Assembly (NCBI RefSeq): GCF_937919355.1
Contig: NZ_CALFSA010000189.1
Location: 1-38,314 of the forward strand
DNA from: an uncultured Methanofollis sp.
GTDB taxonomy: Archaea; Halobacteriota; Methanomicrobia; Methanomicrobiales; Methanofollaceae
Reading direction: 5' to 3'
DNA length: 38,314 nt
Shown here: in pieces, positions 1 to 5,677 of the stretch
Layout of the letters: every line of letters begins with the position of its first letter
How positions within the stretch are numbered: position 1 is the first letter of the stretch
Notes under the pieces: generated by a model
The model's database searches: none
What the model was told of the DNA's origin: nothing
Seen by the model: only the letters and a program-made list of their open reading frames with translations
Position numbers and translations under genes: made by a program

Positions 1-59
1 CTGATGGCGGGGTCGAGGCTGGTGTAGGGATCGGTGGGGAAGTTCGGGTGGAGGGCCAT
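1..59 (-). CDS. Partial 5' end of the gene after mod: probable helicase/restriction subunit
   Basis: An ATG at 59-57 on the minus strand opens a frame that runs off the window edge, giving only 19 full codons (it begins MALHPNFPTDPY). It lies two bases after the stop of the upstream methyltransferase gene, so the two are very probably co-transcribed. From general knowledge of this arrangement, a Mod-type methyltransferase is usually followed by a DEAD/DEAH helicase-nuclease (Res) subunit, and this N-terminus resembles what I recall of such proteins. No helicase motif lies inside the window, so the function is inferred from position. Confidence 0.5.
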   Translation of the reverse strand, partial: MALHPNFPTDPYTSLDPAI

Positions 60-61
60 GG

Positions 62-2326
62 TCATTTCCTCCCGATGGTGATGTCGATGACTTTCATGGT
101 GTCGTTGCCGAAGATGTCGACGACTTTGACGGCAATCTTGCGGCGGCCGGGCATGCACTCTTTGAAGATGCTCTGGAGTTCGAGGGTGCGGTCGCGCCGG
201 GTGCGGAAGGACTGCCATTCGTTTTCAAAGACGTATTCGCCGGTCCAGAGTTCTTCCTGTTCGCCGTTCTCGTTCACGCGGGTGATGATCTCCTGCTTGC
301 TCTCGAAGTCGAAGTCGACGGCCCAGTAGTCGATCCAGTCGGTCCAGGTGTTGGTGAGGGGTTCTTTGGAGACGATGCCGCTCTTGTCTTTTGTCACTTT
401 GATTATCTGGCCGTTTTCAATGACGATCTTTTTTCCTCCATCTTTGAGGGTTTCTATGGCGTTATCGACGGTCTCCTGGTTGTAGAAGACCGAGAAGTCG
501 GTGAGTTCGATGGCGATGGAATTGCCTTTGTAATGGGGGGTGACTTCGATGTAGGAGGCGTCGTAGAAGACGACCTGGTTTCTTGCGATGGCACGTTTGT
601 CGAAGACGTCGCGGGGGATATATTTGAGGGCCATGTCGATGCCCTTCTGTTTTGCCTCTTCCTGGATGTTCGGGAAGAGGCCCATCTCGAACTCGAAGCC
701 GAGGATGTCCACTCTGGTGATGTACTTCTGCCGGCATTCCCCGATGACTTCCTCGGCGAAGAGGCGCGTGACCGGGAGGTTGACGGGACCGACGGCGACC
801 ATGCGGTTCTGCTTCTTACCGGCAAAAGTGGTGAAGCCCTCGACCGGTTCGGCATGGTAGGCGGAGAGGATGAGGCTGACAAAGTTCTTCTCTTTCTCGG
901 CGAGTTGTTTCTGTTTGAGTTCGTCCCTGAGGTTCGGGTTGACGCCAATGAAGTGCTGCCGTTCGTATTTGCCGAGGTTGAGGATCTCGAAGGCACGGTA
1001 GTCTTTGTTGTTTGCCTTGAGTTCTCGCTGGACCTCGATCATCCGCTTGCGGGTAGTGTGGATGGCGAACTTGCCGAGGTCGGAGCCGATCCATTTCCGG
1101 CCGAGTTTCTCGGCGACGGCAAGGGTGGTGCCAGACCCGCAGAAGAAGTCGGCGATGAGGTCACCTTCATTCGAGGAGGCCTTGATGATGCGTTCCAGGA
1201 GGGCTTCGGGTTTTTGGGTGGGGAAACCGAGCCTTTCTATAGCCATTGGATTAATAATGGGAATATCAGTCCATATGTTTTGAATTAATTGGCCTTCGTA
1301 TTTGTCTAAAAATATCTTCCTGTATATTCTTCCGGTGTTATTTTCTGGCATTACTAACTCATTGTTATTATACATTTCATCCATTCTTTCTTTTTTATAT
1401 AACCAGCCCGTCTTGGGAGGAACAACACCGCGAAATTCGTATTTAAGGTTGGGTCTATTGAGTGGGTTTACCAGAGGAGATTTCATATATTTTCTACCAT
1501 CTCCATCATCGAAAATAAAACGTTCTCGAATGTATTTTTGAGTGTTTTCATCATTTTTTGAGTATGTTGGATTGAAAATACGATCTTCTGATTTGGAATA
1601 GAGTAGTATGGTATCATTTGTTACTCCAAATTGATTGGACGACCATGCTTGCGATTGTTTTCGTCTCCAAATAATCTCATTAATAAAATTATCTGGGTAG
1701 AAGATCTCATCAAGGATTGATCTTAATAATGAGTTCACTCTCCAATCGCAGTGCACATAAATACACCCATCCTCCGCAAGCAGGTCACGCATCAATTTCA
1801 ACCGTTCATAGATCATCGCGACAAAACTGTCCGCACCCTTCCCCCAGGTGTCGCGGTAGGCGATCTCCTCGATAATACCGGGCTCCTTCGTGAACGTCTC
1901 GTCCCCGACCTCGATATCCATTGAGAAGTCGGCGCCGACATCGAACGGCGGGTCGATGTAGATCAACTTGATGCCGCCCTGCTTCTCGATTTCCTCCCTG
2001 AGGGGGCCGTTTTTGAGGGAGGAGAGGATGAGTTTGTTGTCGCCCCAGATGAGTTTGTTCGTCCACCCCTTCAACTGCCTGCCACGATCGTCGATGTCGA
2101 AAAGCGTCCGCTGGATGGTCTGGTTCACCTCTTTGCGCGGCTCGTCCACGTTCTCGATCACCTGAAAGGGGAGGACGACGTTGCAGACCTCGTCGGTCTT
2201 GCCGTTCCAGACGAGTTCTAGTTCGCGCTTGTCTTCAAAGAGGAGGAAACGATATTGTTCAGGGAGGGGCTTTCCGGCTTCAAGATATCTTGTGATGTCG
2301 CGAATTTCGTTGTCGGTGAGTCTCAT
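62..2326 (-). CDS. mod: Site-specific DNA methyltransferase (adenine-specific, type III Mod-like)
   Basis: This 754-aa protein is a beta-class amino-methyltransferase. The catalytic motif IV DPPF is at residues 125-128, preceded by a WGDN motif near 94-97, and the AdoMet-binding motif I (DFFCGSGTT) is at 393-401. Order IV, target-recognition region, I is that of type III Mod subunits. The protein should transfer a methyl group from AdoMet to adenine in a short target and supply specificity to a restriction complex. Residues of about 195-362 (roughly 1240-1740) are encoded by markedly AT-rich DNA while both flanks are GC-rich, which fits a target-recognition domain acquired by recombination. 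The next gene starts two bases downstream on the same strand. A TATA-like box lies at 2361-2370. Type III is inferred from motif order and context; an orphan or BREX/DISARM-like enzyme is not excluded. Confidence 0.88.
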   Translation of the reverse strand: MRLTDNEIRDITRYLEAGKPLPEQYRFLLFEDKRELELVWNGKTDEVCNVVLPFQVIENVDEPRKEVNQTIQRTLFDIDDRGRQLKGWTNKLIWGDNKLILSSLKNGPLREEIEKQGGIKLIYIDPPFDVGADFSMDIEVGDETFTKEPGIIEEIAYRDTWGKGADSFVAMIYERLKLMRDLLAEDGCIYVHCDWRVNSLLRSILDEIFYPDNFINEIIWRRKQSQAWSSNQFGVTNDTILLYSKSEDRIFNPTYSKNDENTQKYIRERFIFDDGDGRKYMKSPLVNPLNRPNLKYEFRGVVPPKTGWLYKKERMDEMYNNNELVMPENNTGRIYRKIFLDKYEGQLIQNIWTDIPIINPMAIERLGFPTQKPEALLERIIKASSNEGDLIADFFCGSGTTLAVAEKLGRKWIGSDLGKFAIHTTRKRMIEVQRELKANNKDYRAFEILNLGKYERQHFIGVNPNLRDELKQKQLAEKEKNFVSLILSAYHAEPVEGFTTFAGKKQNRMVAVGPVNLPVTRLFAEEVIGECRQKYITRVDILGFEFEMGLFPNIQEEAKQKGIDMALKYIPRDVFDKRAIARNQVVFYDASYIEVTPHYKGNSIAIELTDFSVFYNQETVDNAIETLKDGGKKIVIENGQIIKVTKDKSGIVSKEPLTNTWTDWIDYWAVDFDFESKQEIITRVNENGEQEELWTGEYVFENEWQSFRTRRDRTLELQSIFKECMPGRRKIAVKVVDIFGNDTMKVIDITIGRK

Positions 2327-2360
2327 GCGTCTGTTCGCCTGAACTGTTCTGGGCTTTCAC

Positions 2361-2370
2361 CAGATATAAT
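2361..2370 (-). promoter_or_regulatory. Putative TATA box for the methyltransferase operon
   Basis: On the minus strand this reads CATTATATCT, about 40 bp before the start codon at 2326. This would give a leader of roughly 15 nt. The surrounding 2330-2450 interval is AT-rich with no gene; it also holds a short inverted repeat (GTTCA...TGAAC near 2393-2412). Confidence 0.35.
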
Positions 2371-2452
2371 GGTTTCATTTTATTATCGCTCCGTTCATAT
2401 GATTTATTGAACAAAGGCTGGCGATTACATTATTAAACGATATAATATCCCT

Positions 2453-2653
2453 TCAGGCACATCTGAGAAACAGTATTTCACCTAAATCGGTCCGGTCAAG
2501 TGCCTGCTCCCTGTTCCACACACGCATGGCACCTTTCCCGATCCAAAGCACCAATTCCCCCCGACACAATGAGCGTTTCCCATCGTGGACATCAAGCACA
2601 ACTTCAATGTCGCCTGGGTTGTCGATAGTGTTCAACCCCGGGAGTCGATCCAC
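2453..2653 (-). pseudogene. C-terminal fragment of a PIN-like protein (paralogue of the 9585 gene)
   Basis: The open frame (66 codons from a GTG at 2653) aligns with the last third of the PIN-domain protein encoded at 9585-10220. Shared stretches include a (D/N)PxDIEVVLD block and an LVLW block, followed by an NRE...LD.T(E/D)L tail. The N-terminal half of the domain, with the first catalytic Asp and the Glu, has no counterpart upstream, so this is a truncated remnant and not a working nuclease. Similarity is moderate, suggesting an old duplication or separate acquisition rather than a recent copy. It is inverted relative to the intact gene. Confidence 0.6.
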
Positions 2654-2755
2654 CGCTGGTGCAGACTAATGTCTAGAGGGTACCGAATGGTATTGATCAT
2701 TTATCTTCAGCAGCGGAAAGTATCTGAGAGAATAAACCCCATCTCTTTTTCGGGA

Positions 2756-3275
2756 ATGAAAATCGTCAATATCGTCTGTTCAGGCGACCTCCACCAGCCC
2801 GTCCCCTTCCCGAGGCTGCCTGAACTCAGGCCGGAAGACCTACGCATATGACCCCGAGATCTATCACGGCGCCTACATCCTCCTCTCCCGGGGCAAGGCC
2901 ACGGTCTACCGGAGCGGGAAATATATCATCTACGGCCTGAAGTCCCTCGACGAGGTAGGATCGTCATACGAAGAGTTCCTCGCCCTCCTCTCCCCCATCA
3001 TCGACCCCTCCCTCGTCTCGCCGCCGCGGGTCCAGAACATCGTCGGCATGGACGACATAGGGACGGAGGTCCCCCTGACCCGCCTCGTCGTCGCCCTCCA
3101 GATGGAGCACGTGGAGTACGAGCCCGAGCAGTTCCCCGGCGTGATCTATCGCGGGGAGAGGGGGACAGCCCTGATCTTCTCGTCAGGGAAGGTGGTCCTC
3201 GCCGGGTTCAGGGACCTTGATTCGATGGAGGCGTTTGCGTCCGGACTGAGGGAGACGATCAGGGCGATCATATAA
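2756..3275 (+). pseudogene. tbp: TATA-binding-protein paralogue with a frameshift
   Basis: The reading frame opening at ATG 2756 (MKIVNIVCSGDLHQ) resembles the start of TBP repeat 1 but ends at a TGA near 2850. The next frame encodes the remainder without interruption from about 2820 (YAYDPEIYHGAY) to the stop at 3275. It includes the TBP repeat-2 signature EYEPEQFPGVIYR and a following SSGKVVLAGF strand. A single +1 shift between about 2820 and 2850 restores a protein of about 172 aa, close to the usual 180-185 aa of archaeal TBP. TBP binds TATA boxes and recruits TFB and RNA polymerase; several archaea carry extra paralogues. This copy is either inactivated, mis-sequenced or, less likely, translated with a programmed shift. 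The C-terminal repeat alone can be read from ATG 3048. Confidence 0.75.
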
Positions 3276-3421
3276 CCACAACCCCCTCCCACCACTCGGG
3301 GTCTCACCGTCGACCTCCCCACGGTCAGGCGACAGACGAGCACGACCACCTCGCCCCCGCAACCCAGGGGAACTGCAGAGCCCCCCAAACGCGAGGGACG
3401 GCCCTGCCAGGATCGGAAGAC

Positions 3422-3444
3422 CTATATTCTATAGTCCGCTATAG
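3422..3444 (+). promoter_or_regulatory. TATA box and candidate autoregulatory operator of the RelB/RelE-type pair
   Basis: A TATA-like CTATATTC (3422-3429) lies about 30 bp before ATG 3455. It is followed by two copies of the palindrome CTATAG at 3429-3434 and 3439-3444, exactly 10 bp apart, so they face the same side of the helix. Such paired half-turn sites are typical of antitoxin operators. The regulatory role is inferred. Confidence 0.45.
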
Positions 3445-3454
3445 TGTGCATATC

Positions 3455-3706
3455 ATGTCCTCCACGACGGTGTGGATCTCGCCGGAAACAAAGAAGAGAC
3501 TGAAAGGTATGAAGCGCCACCCCCGGGAAACATATGAAGAGGTGATCGTCCGCCTGATCGACTCTTCCGAGGACGCCGAGTCCCTCAGCGATGAGGCCAT
3601 CAGGGGGATCGAAGAGTCACTTGAAGACATCAAGGCCGGCCGCCTTGTCACCCTCGACGAGGCCCGCGCAGAGTTACGGGCCGCATGGCGTACGAAGTCC
3701 GATTAA
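3455..3706 (+). CDS. Antitoxin of a type II TA module (RHH/RelB-like)
   Basis: This is a small acidic 83-aa protein. Its N-terminus (TTVWISPETKKRLKGMK) has the beta-strand then helix pattern of a ribbon-helix-helix DNA-binding domain. The C-terminal half is a charged helix (EESLEDIKAGRLVTLDEA) of the kind that wraps a RelE-fold toxin. It overlaps the toxin gene by 22 bp. A GTG at 3446 is in frame, but ATG 3455 sits at the right distance from the TATA box for a near-leaderless transcript. It should neutralise the toxin encoded at 3685 and repress its own promoter; the direct repeats upstream support this. Subfamily is uncertain. Confidence 0.7.
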   Translation: MSSTTVWISPETKKRLKGMKRHPRETYEEVIVRLIDSSEDAESLSDEAIRGIEESLEDIKAGRLVTLDEARAELRAAWRTKSD

Positions 3707-3957
3707 CTCCGTCCGTCATCCGGGAAATGCGGCATCTCCCGGCTGATGTAGGGGAGAAGATCCTCGACGAGGTGGAGGCCCTCGCACAGGAGCCCGATCC
3801 CTCCCGGCATGTCAAGAAGTTGAAGGGAGGAGGGTCGACGCCCTTCTATTCTCTCAGGGTAGGGACCTATCGGGCGATCCTGAATATCTATGACGATGTG
3901 CTCCTCCTCGTCGTGGTCGAAGTCGGTCACAGATCGAAGGTGTACCGCAAATTTTAA
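3685..3957 (+). CDS. RelE/ParE-family toxin
   Basis: The 90-aa protein has the compact RelE fold pattern: an N-terminal strand (YEVRLTPSVIREMRHLP), a helical pair, a KKLKGGGSTPFYSLRVGTYRAI core typical in its 'LKG...yslRvGdYRai' layout, and a C-terminal strand ending VEVGHRSKVYRKF. RelE toxins cleave mRNA on the ribosome and ParE toxins poison gyrase; the GHR..VYR ending is the RelE-type HR.xVY motif. The start overlaps the antitoxin by 22 bp, the standard translationally coupled order antitoxin-toxin. No truncation is visible. Confidence 0.85.
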   Translation: MAYEVRLTPSVIREMRHLPADVGEKILDEVEALAQEPDPSRHVKKLKGGGSTPFYSLRVGTYRAILNIYDDVLLLVVVEVGHRSKVYRKF

Positions 3958-4027
3958 CCTCGTCTTTTTTTCGACAGACCCCACACGGAGTCGCCGTGAC
4001 GTGTGACGCAAACGGGATGCCATACCC

Positions 4028-4035
4028 CTTTATCC
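4028..4035 (+). promoter_or_regulatory. Putative TATA box for the 4056 gene
   Basis: CTTTATCC is centred about 25 bp before ATG 4056, which would place transcription initiation at or next to the start codon (leaderless mRNA). Confidence 0.4.
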
Positions 4036-4055
4036 TCCCCCTCCAACTCTCCCCC

Positions 4056-4421
4056 ATGCCACCCTCCCCCCCGGCCTTCACCGTCGTCATGGACCTCTCC
4101 ACCATCCTCGACGTGACAGACGAGCACAGCCACCTCACCCGCCTCTTCAATACCCGCATCGACCAGGCCGGCGGGGTGTGGGAGGATGAACTCGACGCCT
4201 TCGTCTTCGCCATCCTCGACGACCTGGAGGGCCGCCTCACCGCCGGCCTGACGGCCGCAGGGCTGAAGGAGACCGTCTCCCGCGTCATCGACGAGATGCT
4301 TGAGGAGGACCAGGCCGCGGTCTCTTATGGCGGCGGGAAGACCCGGGTCCCCCTCACGCCGGACGGGGAGGTCGATATCCTGCACTCTGAGAAGCGGGAG
4401 GATGACCTCGAATCCCGGTGA
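4056..4421 (+). CDS. Uncharacterised small protein
   Basis: This is a 121-aa acidic protein that I do not recognise. After a proline-rich start it has mostly helical stretches: FAILDDLEGRLTAGL, then KETVSRVIDEMLEEDQAAV. It ends in a charged tail. It has no cysteine pairs, signal peptide or membrane segment. The start at ATG 4056 is chosen because a TATA-like box lies about 25 bp upstream; an ATG at 4089 is the alternative, and in-frame codons back to 3996 look non-coding. It stands alone between the TA module and a decayed gene on the other strand. Codon use is strongly GC-biased, like the real genes nearby. Confidence 0.55.
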   Translation: MPPSPPAFTVVMDLSTILDVTDEHSHLTRLFNTRIDQAGGVWEDELDAFVFAILDDLEGRLTAGLTAAGLKETVSRVIDEMLEEDQAAVSYGGGKTRVPLTPDGEVDILHSEKREDDLESR

Positions 4422-4594
4422 TCCTTCGGGTGTTTGCGTGCACACCCCTCCCTTGGAGTTCACGACATCCACCGTTCTTGCCGTCGCCTGACTTCCGCCG
4501 CCTTTGAGACACACCCCTTCCACAGTCATCCTGCGCCATCGCGTACAGGTTCCCCCTCATTACCCGGCGCCTCACCACGCCGTCCGGCAGTCGG

Positions 4595-4932
4595 TCACGG
4601 CCTCTCATCAAGCCATGCACGCCCACGTGCCGTGGCCCGGTATCTCTGCTTGCCGCTTGTCGGTTTCTCCGGGAGAGTCATCTCGACAAGCCCTGCATCG
4701 AGCAGAGGCCTCAGGATCTGGTCCCTGAACTTGGTGCGGTTCGTCCTGCCGGCAACCGCCAGGAGTTCGACCATGGACTGCTCCTTCACGCACACACGCA
4801 AGACCTCGATACTCTCCTGATCGAGATCGATCTTAATCCCAACTTGGTCCCATCGTGCTCAGGCCTCCACAGCACCTGGACAAACTGCCCCCCTTCCTGC
4901 CTGAAGGGGTTCCCTCTCCCGAGGTACCCCCG
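4595..4932 (-). pseudogene. 3' remnant of an AlbA_2/ATP-binding (Schlafen-RecG-like) regulator
   Basis: The last 68 codons (4801-4595) encode a winged-helix segment: an N..KFRDQILRPLLDAGLVEMT core, then KQRYRATARGRAWL. This is typical of the C-terminus of AlbA_2-domain proteins annotated as transcriptional regulators or RNA-binding ATPases. A different frame just upstream (about 4920-4850) encodes FRQEGGQFVQVLW, matching the block that normally precedes it, and the frames meet around 4850. In-frame stops occur near 4862 and 4935. The AlbA_2 and HATPase domains are absent, so this is a truncated, frameshifted relic. Confidence 0.6.
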
Positions 4933-5147
4933 CTAAAGACACACATAAATACTACAATCTGTCTCTTCCACGGTGCGCTACTCTCCTTTATCTCCTGTGG
5001 GGCCCACCCTCTCCTTGGTGCGGTGCCGCCCCTGGCGGCCCGCCCGGGAGAGTCGAAAAACATGAAATCGATATCTCAGGGCCTCCCCGGCTGCGAAGTC
5101 GGGGAGCGTACGGACAGACAGACACTGCCCATATGTGAGGCGGCGGT
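4933..5147. other. Intergenic region before the replication cassette
   Basis: It holds a TATA-like CATAAATAC near 4942-4950 and a second candidate TTTATC near 4988. A 32-codon open frame starts at ATG 5061 (overlapping the next gene by 12 bp) and has a purine-rich GGGAGAG about 10 bp before it. It could be a small leader peptide or the first gene of the cassette, but nothing else supports it. Confidence 0.3.
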
Positions 5148-5381
5148 ATGTCCCGGATAGACGGCAGCCTTCATGAATCCCCGTGCGCCAACACCGGACC
5201 CCGGACCGCCACACCTCCGCCGACCCCCGGGGAGATACACACCGTCGATCCGGTGCCCCTGTATCTCGTCCCGCAGGCGGTTGCGAGCGAGGTGCGGAAG
5301 CACGGCCGTGCGGTGAGCGAGGTGCACGTGAAGCGGGGCGGTCGGCATATGTATGCCGTCTCGGTGGTGGTGCGGGAATGA
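5148..5381 (+). CDS. Small uncharacterised protein of the replication cassette
   Basis: This is a 77-aa protein of unknown function. The second half (PLYLVPQAVASEVRKHGRAV, then HVKRGGRHMYAVSVVVRE) looks like a compact alpha-beta unit with basic patches; the first 30 residues are low-complexity. Its stop overlaps the next start as ATGA (5378-5381), and that gene in turn overlaps the primase gene by 4 bp, so all three form one translationally coupled operon. The basic, strand-rich ending would suit a DNA-binding accessory protein, but that is only inference. Confidence 0.55.
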   Translation: MSRIDGSLHESPCANTGPRTATPPPTPGEIHTVDPVPLYLVPQAVASEVRKHGRAVSEVHVKRGGRHMYAVSVVVRE

Positions 5382-5677
5382 GTGCCACCCTCCGTCTCGG
5401 GTCTGACGACGCGGTCTACCTGCTCGTCGGCCGCAGGCGGTACCGGGTCGCCCCCGGCGACCTCCGCCTCCTCCTCGTCCAGGGGCGTGCGGTGCCGGTG
5501 ATGGGGGAGGGTGGCGTGATCGTGGGCCATGCGGCGGTGAACGCCGCGGGGCGTGCGGTGAAGGTCTTCACGGTCTCGGGCCACTTCATCGTGCCGCTCG
5601 TCTCGTTCCGCCGCGTCGCCACGGGCGAGGCCAGGTCGGCCCCGCTGTTTCCGCTCGTGCCGGAGGGACGGTCATGA
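5378..5677 (+). CDS. Small uncharacterised beta-rich protein of the replication cassette
   Basis: This 99-aa protein starts at ATG 5378 inside the ATGA overlap with the previous gene; longer in-frame starts upstream (for example 5183) would run over that gene and read as shadow sequence. It alternates short hydrophobic strands with turns: AVYLLVGRRRYRV, DLRLLLVQGRAVPVMG, GVIVGHAAVNAAGRAV. The pattern suggests a small beta-barrel. It ends 4 bp into the primase-helicase gene (ATGA again). I do not recognise the family. Tight coupling to the replication protein suggests it serves the same element, perhaps as an ssDNA- or origin-binding factor or a regulator. Confidence 0.6.
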   Translation: MSATLRLGSDDAVYLLVGRRRYRVAPGDLRLLLVQGRAVPVMGEGGVIVGHAAVNAAGRAVKVFTVSGHFIVPLVSFRRVATGEARSAPLFPLVPEGRS

